In this document: in pieces, positions 46,722-57,225 of the stretch
How positions within the stretch are numbered: the stretch's first letter is position 1
Layout: each line of letters starts with the position of its first letter
NCBI GenBank assembly: GCA_037833965.1
Contig: AP031354.1
Span: 10,704,001-10,768,000 of the forward strand
Reading direction: 5' to 3'
From: Marchantia polymorpha subsp. ruderalis
Taxonomy: Eukaryota > Streptophyta > Marchantiopsida > Marchantiales > Marchantiaceae
Length of the DNA stretch: 64,000 nt
The notes under the pieces: model-generated
The model's database searches: none
The model's input: the letters and a program-made list of their open reading frames with translations, nothing else
What the model was told of the DNA's origin: nothing
Position numbers and translations under genes: made by a program

Positions 46722-48370
46722 AATTGTGTTTCATATATATATTAACTTTAGTATTATATGGGATGCTCCTAATATTCCTTAGATCCGCATTTCAATTAAG
46801 TCCACACCAAACTTCCCAGATCAAGTTGCGGACTTAAGCCAGGGTATATTTTACATGATAAGTAGGGGATTTGAAGAAAAACTGAGTGTGAGAATTGAGA
46901 AACACATTGAGAGAGAGAATCATATATGGAGATGTTCTTCTTGCTCGAGGAAATAAGTTGATTGTATTTTTGTGTGTATTTCTCACCAGATTGAAATTAT
47001 GTAAAGATGATGAGAAGTAAAAATACGAGGACATTTGATCTTGGTTATATGCTTGAACTACCTTCATTGAGTAGTTCGAGGGAACTAGTCTTTCGAGCTG
47101 AAGCTAGAAAGACTGCGTCCCGTTTGTGTGTGTGAATTGTGATTTATCTTATTTTTTGGAAAAAAATTCTTTCACGTCACGTTCTTTACCTTTCATCAAT
47201 TCTTGAGCACCTTTACTCTTGTTAGGCTAAGCAGTTCTGGAGCAGTTTTGTTCGGTTTGTTTAATTTCGCTCGCAGCGAATCACGTGATAGGATCAATAC
47301 ATCTCACCCTGGCTGTAGTGTATCTTGTCGGGAAAGGTTAGAGCCTGAGATCTACACTTGATAAAGAAACAACCTTGCCGATGTACTGTCTAACGTGATA
47401 CGAGGATGTGGCCACGACTTGATTATTGCGATCTACTATTCACTGGAAGTATCATGAGCGTTCGGTATAGAATGCCTTTTAATGATGCAGGCGAACACTG
47501 TGATTCCAGTTGTAGATCTATCCAAAATTGCACCAGTAGAGCATAGACACGGCGTTACACCACAAGGTCCAAAAAGTTGAAGGATAGGGGTGGAACGCTG
47601 AGGAGTTGAAGATTGAGAGAGATTATGAAGAGCGATAATACTCCGAAAATTGGAAGAGAATCATCGTACATGCTTATGCTTGAAAGTTAAATCATGGAGT
47701 AGTGGTATGGTACGGTATACAGTGATGAGAATCTACGTTGGAAATGTCAAAACTGCAGGGGACATCTCATCCGACGAATTCACAGGAAAGTATAGTCACT
47801 GAAGGGATTGGGGAAGCCGATTCTCCAAGTTGTTGAAACTATTAATTCACTAGGTTTGAGGAATTTAACTAAGCTCACATTGAGAAAACAACTCATCACA
47901 TCATGCTTTCCTTCACATCGAAGATCTTGGCTTGTAGAAATGCATGCAGATGAAAAAAAAATATTTTTCTCAACTGTCGAGAGAACTGGTCTGAAAGTGG
48001 GTATGAAAAGAATCACATTTAAGATATGATTCTTGTGAATTGCACTTACGTGCCATTAATGAGCGTCTGGACATAGTCTACTTAATTTTGAAGTCTTATT
48101 GGCCAAGCCTTAGAAGAAGCTTCTCACATTGAGGAGATTTTGAGAGAATCGAAAGCCAAATCTGAAACCAATTTGTTGAAATCTTGCAGACAATGCAAGG
48201 ACTGTACAAATTAGACTTTAGTAACTATATGCAAATAATTCTGACCTGGAAAAGAGAAACCTGGAAGATTGGAAGGTTTTTCCATCCTTAAGCTTCTGAA
48301 GTATACTAAACAGGTACAAACAGCCTCCCATGGAATCCCATGCACCAGCCTCAGATTCCCACGTGTCCGA
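46722..48370. other. AT-rich intergenic region upstream of the repeat gene
   Basis: No supported gene. The stretch is AT-rich with scattered ORFs of under 80 codons that look random. The part at about 46840-47130 (CATTGAGAGAGAG..., ...TTTGTGTGTGTG) has the look of an old LTR end, but I could not pair it with anything else in the window. The last few hundred bases should hold the promoter of the gene at 48739. Confidence 0.4.
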
Positions 48371-48375
48371 GTGGG

Positions 48376-48380
48376 TATAA
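48376..48380 (+). promoter_or_regulatory. Candidate TATA box for the repeat gene
   Basis: TATAA within GGGTATAAGTAGC, about 360 bp before the start codon. Transcription would begin near 48405. The leader then contains a 24-codon upstream ORF (48443-48517) unless it is spliced. TTGTCTTGCAG ending at 48724 is a good-looking intron acceptor 14 bp before the ATG. Confidence 0.4.
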
Positions 48381-48738
48381 GTAGCAATGAAAGTGAGCAT
48401 TGGATTCAAACAAGCCAGTTATCTCTCACCCATTCCTTGACGATGGCAAGCTCATCAGCTTCTGGTGAAGACCACAGCCTCAATCGCTTCTGCTTCAACT
48501 CCACAGCTTTCATGTAGAGCGACAACAAGAGTCTAGACTGGCAGAAATGAGTTTAGAGTGTTGACACTAGAGGATTTAGCGTCTGTTTGACTCAATTGAT
48601 TCTACCAAATTGTTGGCGGTGTTTCTTGATAGCATTTTTCAGATCTCTTGCCTGATCACACACACTTGAATTTGGCTGCTACACTGTTGTCTGATTCTCC
48701 TTCTTCGTGAATCTTGTCTTGCAGCTAGACATCTGAGA

Positions 48739-51700
48739 ATGGCGTTCTCGAGGAAGGCCGTAATCATGTTGCTCCTCACGACCTTGGCATTCCGCCATTC
48801 TCAGGCTTCATCCAAGGGAGCCACCATCACGGAGAGGATACAGCATGGCTTTACGGAAGTCACAACTACTGCTGAGAAGCTCAAGATTTCAGCCGAGAAG
48901 ATCGACATATTCAGCGCCCCCCAACAGGGAATCATTATCGCTCAGGGTCTAGCAGCCATCACAGAAAAGGTTGGTCATGGTATCGAAAAGATGACCCATG
49001 AGACATTACCTGCACTTCCAAACGCTGATGCAGAGGTCGTTGTTGACTCTCTCAAGGAGTTTGTGAAAGCTCACCAGGCAATGCTAAGAGTTCTCATGGA
49101 GAAGAATGAGCTCCCGTCTATAATTGCCTCCTTCGATCATATCAAGATGACGCTTGTAAACATGGAGGTCGCGTTCGAACTCTTTGCCTTCGATCTGATT
49201 GCGCTCATTCCAACCCAGAGGCGAGAAGCAGAGAAGCAATTCGCTGACCTCCATGACATTCTGAAAGACACCTTGACCAAGTACAGCGTCCCCTTCAGGT
49301 CAGCTGAGTCAGATGCTGCGCTCACCGCCACCACAGAGAAAATCATCGAAGGGCTCAAGACCGTCACGGAAATGTCAGACCAACTCCGTGTAGCAACCAA
49401 CAAAATCAACATCTTCAACGCTCCTCAGCAGGGCGCGGTAATCGCCAGTGGATTTGCAACCATCATTCAGAAGGTGTCTGAGGGCATCGTCAGGGTGGAC
49501 CGAGTCACTTCAGGTCCGCTTCCTGATGCTGATGCACAACTCGTAGTGGACGCCCTGACGACATTCGTGCAGGTCCACCAGGCCTTGCTGAATGTGGTGA
49601 TCGGCAAGCACGGCATCCTCACGATGATTCCGTTCTTCGAGCCCATCAGAAGGGCACTTGTGAGTCTGGAAGCTGTCATCGACAGATTGGCGTTCGACCT
49701 GATTGCTCTAATTCCTACTCAGAAATCCTCCGCAACAATTCAGTTCCAGAAGCTGGATGTCACGTTGAAAGACGCCGAGGACACCTACAGCTTCCCGCTG
49801 GCATCCGCTGAATCTGATGCTGCTCTCACTGCAACCACAGAGAAGATCGTCGAGGGACTGAAGACTGTCACAGATATGTCTGATCAGCTGCGAGTTGCAA
49901 CCCAGAAGATCAACATCTTCAACGCTCCTCAGCAAGGAGCGGTGATCGCCAGCGGATTTGCAGTCATCATTCAGAAGGTTTCTGAGGGAATCGTCAGGGT
50001 GGACCGAGTCACTTCAGGTCCGCTTCCGGACGCTGATGCCCAGCTCGTAGTTGACGCCCTCACCACATTCGTACAAGTCCACCAGGCCTTGCTCAATGTC
50101 GTCATCGGCAAGCACGGCATCCTTACGATGATTCCGTTCTTCGAGCCCATCAGAATGGCACTTGTGAGTCTGGAGGCTGTCATCGATAGGTTGGCGTTCG
50201 ACCTGATCGCTCTAATTCCTACTCAGAAATCCTCCGCAACAATTCAGTTCCAGAAGCTTGACGTCACGTTGAAAGACGCCGAGGACACCTACAGCTTCCC
50301 GCTGGCATCCGCTGAATCTGATGCTGCTCTCACCGCCACCACAGAGAAGATCGTCGAGGGACTGAAGACTGTCACAGATATGTCTGATCAGCTGCGAGTT
50401 GCAACCCAGAAGATCAACATCTTCAACGCTCCTCAGCAAGGAGCGGTGATCGCCAGCGGATTTGCAGTCATCATTCAGAAGGTTTCTGAGGGAATCGTCA
50501 GGGTGGACCGAGTCACTTCAGGTCCGCTTCCGGACGCTGATGCCCAGCTCGTAGTTGACGCCCTCACCACATTCGTACAAGTCCACCAGGCCTTGCTCAA
50601 TGTCGTCATCGGCAAGCACGGCATCCTTACGATGATTCCGTTCTTCGAGCCCATCAGAATGGCACTTGTGAGTCTGGAGGCTGTCATCGATAGGTTGGCG
50701 TTCGACCTGATCGCTCTAATTCCTACTCAGAAATCCTCCGCAACAATTCAGTTCCAGAAGCTTGACGTCACGTTGAAAGACGCCGAGGACACCTACAGCT
50801 TCCCGCTGGCATCCGCTGAATCTGATGCTGCTCTCACCGCCACCACAGAGAAGATCGTCGAGGGACTGAAGACTGTCACAGATATGTCGGATCAGCTCAG
50901 AGTTGCAACCCAGAAGATCAACATCTTCAACGCTCCTCAGCAGGGAGCGGTCATCGCCAGTGGATTTGCAACTATCATTCAGAAGGTTTCTGAGGGAATC
51001 ATCAGGGTGGACCGCGTCACTTCAGGTCCGCTTCCGGATGCTGATGCCCAGCTCGTCGTCGACGCCCTGACGACATTCGTGCAGGTCCACCAGGCCTTGC
51101 TGAATGTGGTCATCGGCAAGCACGGCATTATCACGATGATTCCGTTTTTCGAGCCCATCAGATATGCTCTTGTGAGTCTGGAAGCTGTCATCGACAGGTT
51201 GGCGTTCGACCTGATTGCTCTAATTCCTACTCAGAAATCCTCCGCAACAATTCAGTTCCAGAAGCTTGACGTCACGTTGAAAGACGCCGAGGACACCTAC
51301 AGCTTCCCGCTGGCATCCACTGAATCTGATGCTGCTCTCACCGCCACCACAGAGAAGATCGTCGAGGGACTGAAGACTGTCACAGATATGTCGGATCAGC
51401 TCAGAGTTGCAACCCAGAAGATCAACATCTTCAACGCTCCTCAGCAGGGAGCGGTCATCGCCAGTGGATTTGCAACTATCATTCAGAAGGTTTCTGAGGG
51501 AATCATCAGGGTGGACCGCGTCACTTCAGGTCCGCTTCCGGATGCTGATGCCCAGCTCGTCGTCGACGCCCTGACGACATTCGTGCAGGTCCACCAGGCC
51601 TTGCTGAATGTGGTGATCGGCAAGCACGGCATTATCACGATGATTCCGTTTTTCGAGCCCATCAGATATGCTCTTGTGAGTCTGGAAGCTGTCATCGACA

Positions 51701-52431
51701 GGTTGGCGTTCGACCTGATTGCTCTAATTCCTACTCAGAAATCCTCCGCAACAATTCAGTTCCAGAAGCTTGACGTCACGTTGAAAGACGCCGAGGACAC
51801 CTACAGCTTCCCGCTGGCATCCGCTGAATCTGATGCTGCTCTCACCGCCACCACAGAGAAGATCGTCGAGGGACTGAAGACTGTCACAGATATGTCGGAT
51901 CAGCTCAGAGTTGCAACCCAGAAGATCAACATCTTCAACGCTCCTCAGCAGGGAGCGGTCATCGCCAGTGGATTTGCAACTATCATTCAGAAGGTTTCTG
52001 AAGGAATCGTCAGGGTGGACCGAGTTACTTCAGGTCCCCTTCCGGACGCTGATGCCCAGGTCGTCGTCGACGCCCTCACGACATTCGTGCAGGTCCACCA
52101 GGCCTTGCTGAATGTGGTGATTGGCAAGCACGGCATCCTCACGATGATTCCGTTCTTCGAGCCTATCAGAATGGCACTTGTGAGTCTGGAAGCAGTCATC
52201 GATAGGTTGGCGTTCGACCTGATTGCGCTTATTCCTACTCAGAAATCGTCGGCAACAATCCAGTTCCAGAAGCTGGACGTCACGTTGAAAGACGCCGAGG
52301 ACACCTACAGCTTCCCGCTGGCATCCGCTGAATCTGATGCTGCTCTCACCGCCACCACAGAGAAGATCGTCGAGGGACTGAAGACTGTCACAGATATGTC
52401 GGATCAGTCTGAGGACCGCAGATCAGTCTGA
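48739..52431 (+). CDS. Secreted tandem-repeat protein with HsbA-like domains, 1230 aa
   Basis: The ATG has a good context (A at -3, G at +4). Residues 1-23 are a signal peptide (basic start, VIMLLLTTLAF core, cleavage likely after HSQA). A diverged first domain spans about 25-190. It is followed by six full 168-residue repeats and a 32-residue partial one. Each repeat is alpha-helical in pattern, has no cysteine, and reads TEKIVEGLKTVTDMSDQLR...FNAPQQGAVIASGF...PLPDADAQLVVDALTTFVQVHQALLNVVIGKHGI...AFDLIALIPTQ. The spacing of the helices and the short LLNVVIGKxxxL and ALIPT motifs resemble fungal hydrophobic surface-binding protein A / galactomannoprotein (Pfam HsbA). This is my pattern recognition, not a search. 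A role at the cell surface or outer wall is an inference. The reading frame is open with no intron needed. It ends abruptly early in the last repeat. Confidence 0.8.
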   Translation: MAFSRKAVIMLLLTTLAFRHSQASSKGATITERIQHGFTEVTTTAEKLKISAEKIDIFSAPQQGIIIAQGLAAITEKVGHGIEKMTHETLPALPNADAEVVVDSLKEFVKAHQAMLRVLMEKNELPSIIASFDHIKMTLVNMEVAFELFAFDLIALIPTQRREAEKQFADLHDILKDTLTKYSVPFRSAESDAALTATTEKIIEGLKTVTEMSDQLRVATNKINIFNAPQQGAVIASGFATIIQKVSEGIVRVDRVTSGPLPDADAQLVVDALTTFVQVHQALLNVVIGKHGILTMIPFFEPIRRALVSLEAVIDRLAFDLIALIPTQKSSATIQFQKLDVTLKDAEDTYSFPLASAESDAALTATTEKIVEGLKTVTDMSDQLRVATQKINIFNAPQQGAVIASGFAVIIQKVSEGIVRVDRVTSGPLPDADAQLVVDALTTFVQVHQALLNVVIGKHGILTMIPFFEPIRMALVSLEAVIDRLAFDLIALIPTQKSSATIQFQKLDVTLKDAEDTYSFPLASAESDAALTATTEKIVEGLKTVTDMSDQLRVATQKINIFNAPQQGAVIASGFAVIIQKVSEGIVRVDRVTSGPLPDADAQLVVDALTTFVQVHQALLNVVIGKHGILTMIPFFEPIRMALVSLEAVIDRLAFDLIALIPTQKSSATIQFQKLDVTLKDAEDTYSFPLASAESDAALTATTEKIVEGLKTVTDMSDQLRVATQKINIFNAPQQGAVIASGFATIIQKVSEGIIRVDRVTSGPLPDADAQLVVDALTTFVQVHQALLNVVIGKHGIITMIPFFEPIRYALVSLEAVIDRLAFDLIALIPTQKSSATIQFQKLDVTLKDAEDTYSFPLASTESDAALTATTEKIVEGLKTVTDMSDQLRVATQKINIFNAPQQGAVIASGFATIIQKVSEGIIRVDRVTSGPLPDADAQLVVDALTTFVQVHQALLNVVIGKHGIITMIPFFEPIRYALVSLEAVIDRLAFDLIALIPTQKSSATIQFQKLDVTLKDAEDTYSFPLASAESDAALTATTEKIVEGLKTVTDMSDQLRVATQKINIFNAPQQGAVIASGFATIIQKVSEGIVRVDRVTSGPLPDADAQVVVDALTTFVQVHQALLNVVIGKHGILTMIPFFEPIRMALVSLEAVIDRLAFDLIALIPTQKSSATIQFQKLDVTLKDAEDTYSFPLASAESDAALTATTEKIVEGLKTVTDMSDQSEDRRSV
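49309..52431 (+). repeat. 504-bp coding tandem repeats (six full units plus 99 bp)
   Basis: Unit starts are at 49309, 49813, 50317, 50821, 51325, 51829 and 52333 (partial). Units are nearly identical. Marker residues group them: IRRAL in the first, IRMAL in units two and three, IRYAL in units four and five, IRMAL in unit six. Neighbouring units are the most alike, as expected from tandem duplication by unequal crossing-over or gene conversion. Confidence 0.95.
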
Positions 52432-52870
52432 GGATTATACTTATCTTGTAGAAGGTTTCAACTTCACAGCGATGGTATGGTTCTCCATGGATGCTTTTAT
52501 GAATCACGACTCTTTGAAGGGTCCATACCCTTGAGGTAACCATGTTCATGGAGGATACACCATTCAGTAAAATCTTCAAGCCTGATTGAAAGAGAAGGCC
52601 CCCTTTGAGGAATTGGTATGACGATTGCATAGCAAGTGAAGATGACGTGCTCAATTTGTTCTAGCTATCATCGACTGTCGCATCGTATAGTAATTGTGTG
52701 TTTTAAGTTTTTGTTTCCTTGAGTTATATCACAGCAGGTCTTAAAACAAAATTCGGTAAGCTACTTAAAGTTTGGCTGCCCCGGCCGTGGTTAATATCAC
52801 TTATCAAGTAGAAGAGGATGACATACTCTCACATTTCCCCATGTGAAGAGCCTCATTTTCAATCTCTATT
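52432..52870. other. 3' flank of the repeat gene
   Basis: No ORF of note. It should contain the 3' UTR of the gene, but I see no clear AATAAA signal. Directly at the stop, GATCAGTCTGAGGA occurs twice, 19 bp apart (52401-52414 and 52420-52433), a short duplication where the last repeat departs from the consensus. Confidence 0.5.
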
Positions 52871-53534
52871 ATAACCAAGATTATTGTATGATGTTCTGAT
52901 CACACTACCAATAGTTTGCAGCAATTATTTACTTGATGGAATCCCATTGGAAACTAATTGCTTGATGTGACCCATCAAGTTTAGTTTTACTCGACAAACC
53001 TCACCAAGGTCACATCGTTGCGAAATTCTACAAATCCCTCTGAGGTCACATCATCGTGAAATTCTAGATAATGTTACTATACACATATCATGCGAGAGTA
53101 ACTTCACACTCCACTTTGCGCTCCTCATTGCAATTGTTTCATATGACAATCTATGCATGGACTTTGTTCATGAAATAGAATTAGAGCAATCCTGATGAAG
53201 AGAATTTGCTCTTCATAAACAGCTATAAGTAAACCGGAGATACACAATTGAAGCCAAGATATCATATGATTATTGATTATGAAGTAGAAATTATAGTTAC
53301 TTCATAGATTGAAGAGAGCGCAATGCACTCAATCTATAGGTAGATGGAATTATTGATGAGAGCTTGATATGAACAACAGAGCTCAAGTAGACAACCAATG
53401 TTGCTATCGCTGCGATAGAGTTGCACTACCTGCACCGTCTGTTGATACGAGAACATGAGTGACCTTTATTGTCCGTGGGGTACTATCGGGTAAAAGTCAT
53501 TGTAAGCCAACTTAGAGAAGTTTTTGAAGAAGAT
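52871..53534 (+). mobile_element. Fragment of the copia family 5' region
   Basis: It matches the start of copia element C3 (about 59691-60240) over about 500 bp, in diverged form: shared CTTGATGTGAC.CATCAA, CACATATCAT.CGAGAG, CTTCACACTCCACTTTGCGCTC, GTAAACCGGAGATACACAATTGAAGCCAA. It ends at GAAGCCAACTTAGAG-like sequence, where LTR fragment E2 begins. It is probably the LTR/leader part of a copia element; the ends are not defined. It is an old fossil. Confidence 0.6.
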
Positions 53535-56500
53535 GGGAGGGGAGGAAGTTTCCCAAGAGTACACTTAGAGTATCTGCAAGTAGTAACCCAGCTCCAAACT
53601 TGCTTAAACCCTGTCACTAGCCACTGCTAGTGCAGAGCATTCGGGGTGGACTTCCTACTTTGGATGCGGTACCTTCGTCAAACCGAAGTTCCTCTCACGC
53701 GGTGAACAACACACTCAACTCACAAAACGCACAGAGAATACAGAAATCCGAACCGAGAAACTAAGTTGAGAAAAGTCCCAGTGTTACAACTTAACAGTCT
53801 ATTGACGAGTTTGTATTCTCAGGCACTTGTCATTCCCAGAAGTACTGCGAAGGCTACCCCCGAAGGCGCCTGAAGTAGCGTAACACACACAACTTGAATT
53901 CAACCAACTCTTGCTCCAAAGTTAACAAAACTTCGTTTTGGTATTAAGGGGGGAAAATCTCGAAGGAATACAAACAAGGAAAATCGTCTGAAGGTGTAAG
54001 TCCGAACTTGCTTAAATCTTGACTAGCCAATCTGCTAGCACAGAACATTCGGTCGAAGGCCTTCAACTATAAAATGCGGTAGCTTCGACAAGCTATAGCT
54101 CCTCTTGCGCAGTGACAAAACGAAGGACACAAGCACGCAGAGAAAACGACGTTATGAACTGAACTTCCGAAACTGGAAAATCCCCCAAGACCAACGCCTT
54201 GAACTACTTTATACACTTTAGAATCCTAACTATCTAACACTACACTTCACTGGCTATGACTCCTATGAGAAGGCCAACTACTCACTAACTCCCTACCTGT
54301 CCACTCGTTTGCTTTCCTACGCAGTCCGAGCCGCCGCAACACCTCGGTCACCTCTGCCTCGAGGTGCGCAATGGCGTCCCGCGACCTCGACAGGAATGAC
54401 TTCAACCGCTTTGCCACGCGCCGTCGACTCCGATTGTCACCAGACATCAAAGCTGCCGCACGTATCTCCATTTCGCGCAACGTCATTCTCTACCGTGCCG
54501 CGATCTCTCAGCGAGCATAACCTCTTAGACACCGGTCAACCCACGAAACTAACTCCTACCGCTTGCCATCTGTCGCGCGCCTGTTGTGGCCTTCAACCTC
54601 TGCCAATTGTAACTCCGCCTCCGCACGCTACGCCTTCAATTCGTCGCACTACGAATGCTGTCGACCCAGTAATTCTTCGTCTGCCTTCCTCGTGGCCTCA
54701 CTCTTCTCTAACGCCCGCATCTGCCGCACGAGCTCCTCTGCCAGAATGCGGTTTTGAGCTTGCTCGGAATTGATCTCCGTCTCGAACCTCGCACGCCGCT
54801 CTTCAATTTTGCGCTGCGCCTTGCTCATAAGCTCATCTCGCAACTGAATCACTGTCTTCTGCAGCTTCCGCGATATGGTACATTGTTCCTGCAGAAAATT
54901 GTAACGCTACTCCAGCTGCCGATACTTCTGGTCCAGGGCCATCAACTCGGGATTCGTCGCTACTTTGATACGAGTCGGATTCCTAACCAACTCAACATAG
55001 GATCCACGATGGCGGGGATCCCCGTACTTGGTCGCCTTGCGATCAAGGTACCAGAGTAGTGGTACCACTTGCTCGCAGAGCACACCGGTTGGTGTACCTC
55101 GCACCGACTCCACTTCCTCCTCCTCCGAAGGCGTGTCGTCTTCGGTCTCCAGGATCTCTATCGCCGCAGAAATCCTCGGCGATTCTCTCGCACTGGGTCG
55201 CGCAGCTTCCTCTACTGCGGCCTCCACTCCATGTCCTGCCAATACTTCCAACAGGGTGGGAGAATTTGCACCAGGTGGGCCTGCTACACATGCCCAGACT
55301 ACTACCGCTGAAGGCGCATCACCGAAGGCACACGTGTCTCCCCATCCCTGCCTTCGCCCGCTGCAACTTGCTCCAGGGGTTTTTGCGCCGAAGGCGTTTG
55401 ACCCGAAGGGTCCTCCTTGAACCGCTCCTGCGCCGAAGGCCCTTGATCCGAAGGCGAGTCATCAAATGGTACTTGCTCAGAAGGCAAGCACCTCTCCATC
55501 GCAGGCATTCTGGCCTTTGCCGCATGCCTTCCTCTGTGGTTGGAAGGCCTACACACTTTGAAAGGCACTCGTGCCCTCGGTGCAGGGAGATCAGTCGACC
55601 TCCTAAGAACCTCTACACCCACATCCTCCTCCGAGGATGGTGAGTTTCTCGTAACTGCGGCTCGCCCTGTGTCCGCGCTGCTGTCTGCTAGCAGAATTAG
55701 CTTGCGCGCCTTCTGCTTCGGTCGGGCTGGCTCGTTGTTTGCCCGACGCTTGACTGGAACAGTGGGCACTTCCCGCTGACTCATGTTTGACTCTCCATCC
55801 CACTTTCGCTTCCGGGGTGCCCACGCTCCCCTCGGTTCTTCTTCCGTTCTCAGTCGAGCTGGTGGTGTGCTAGCGGTCACTTCGTCGGGGTCTGTGTCAA
55901 CCTCGACATCCCTCACATACCTTCCCGGATTTGCCCGCGACAGCAAGGGAAATTGTACCTGCTCCGCTGCTGTTAGACACCACATCGACCGATAAAAGTT
56001 GATCAAGAAAAGAGAGAGGTGATTGATCGATCCCCCCTTCTCCTCTTGCGCATGTTGCCGTGTGGCCTTCCACAAAATGCGAGCCCAGTGAATAAGAGTA
56101 CCTCCCAACGCCAGCGCCACAAAATTCCCACCTGCCAAGATGTCATGTAGGTAGTCCTGTGCGGCTACAAAATCTGGAGGAGTGCTACCGCGACATTACT
56201 CCGCTTGCGGTCTATGTAGTCATGGGTCCTGTACCCGTTATTGCTCGACTTGCAGTTCGTGAAAAGTGCGGCGAAGGAAATTTCTTATTCCTTTGAAATA
56301 TGCACACTCTCGCACTCGAACATGAGGTCGCCTTCTTCTTCAGCGCATTGTCCCAAGACCTGCTCCCAATCACTCACTTGCCATTTCTCCGGGTGCGGTC
56401 GATAACCTCGCGGAGGCTGGTTCTTCTCGCGCATCCACTCCTGGACCATCGTCGGGCACACCGAATTCCATCCCCACAGAAGAAAGTCGAGCTTCACCGC

Positions 56501-57225
56501 CATCAACTCATCTTGAAATGCCCGCAATCCGACCTGTGGCACGCGCAGTGGAACCATCCGCAGCGGAATCGACTTGGCCATTGAACTCTCTACAACACTC
56601 CGCGAACTCGGCTGCAAAACTCTCCTGCTCCGCACTCTCGACAAACTCTCCGCAAGCTCTCGACAAGCTCTCCGCGAATTCTCCTGCTGCACGTCGCAAA
56701 CTCAAGCGAGTGCAAAATTGAAAATGCGTGAGTGAGTCTCTTCCTTCAGCGATCAAGAACTCTCATCGTTCGACACTTGGGCTATCAGCGACCCGCTTGA
56801 ATGCTATGCCGGCGCTGAAGCGTAACGGTCTGATTCGCACATGCGAATTCACGCTCCGCCGTTGCGCGGACTCCCACACTTGTACATTCAATCTTGACCC
56901 CGGGACTTCTGCCGGTGCAGCTCTCCGTCCGCGCACCGCCGAAGGCGCTCGCGGCGAAGGCACTAGCTTCCGCCGTTTTCTTTTCCTTTTCTTGTTCCGC
57001 CGAAGGAGTGTCCTAGTACTTTAGCATGAACCGTCCGTTCCGTCCAAGGCGTCCGACCGTGATCTAAGCCGCAAAACCCCTAGACCGCCCTCGATTCCTC
57101 TAGACCCTGAGATGCTCTTTTTACTCTATTTTCACGTACCAATTACTATTTACGGCTGCTACCGCGGTACTTACCTTTCAAAAATGTTTTAATTCTGACA
57201 AATAACAAAAACTAGGCTACCACAA
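53535..57225 (-). mobile_element. LTR fragment E2 (third LTR subfamily)
   Basis: On the minus strand it starts TGTGGTAGCC (plus-strand end ...GGCTACCACA at 57225). U3 holds decayed pieces of the long ORF: N-terminal domain at 56285-56692 (LRMVPLRVPQVGLRAFQDELMAVKLDFLLWGWNSVCPTM), middle and acidic part at 54907-56138, and C-terminal block at 54247-54486 (RSRRRVAKRLKSFLSRSRDAIAHLEAEVTEVLRRLGL). The TATA region is near 54210-54220 and R/U5 is partial down to about 53535. The part 56188-57225 is duplicated at 2119-3456. It is old and broken many times. Confidence 0.75.

Noticed and set aside
46834-47067. 77-codon minus-strand ORF upstream of the repeat gene
   Set aside because: AT-rich, Phe/Ser/Tyr-rich random composition, no start context or homologue recognised.
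47808-48029. 73-codon plus-strand ORF as a small gene
   Set aside because: Isolated, no domain and no promoter signal; could be chance.
48269-48517. 82-codon ORF upstream of the repeat gene as a separate protein
   Set aside because: It has no ATG at its 5' end; only the last 24 codons follow an ATG, so it is noted as an upstream ORF instead.
49137-52199. Series of 70-93 codon minus-strand ORFs spaced 504 bp apart
   Set aside because: Antisense shadows of the coding tandem repeats; their regular spacing only reflects the repeat unit.
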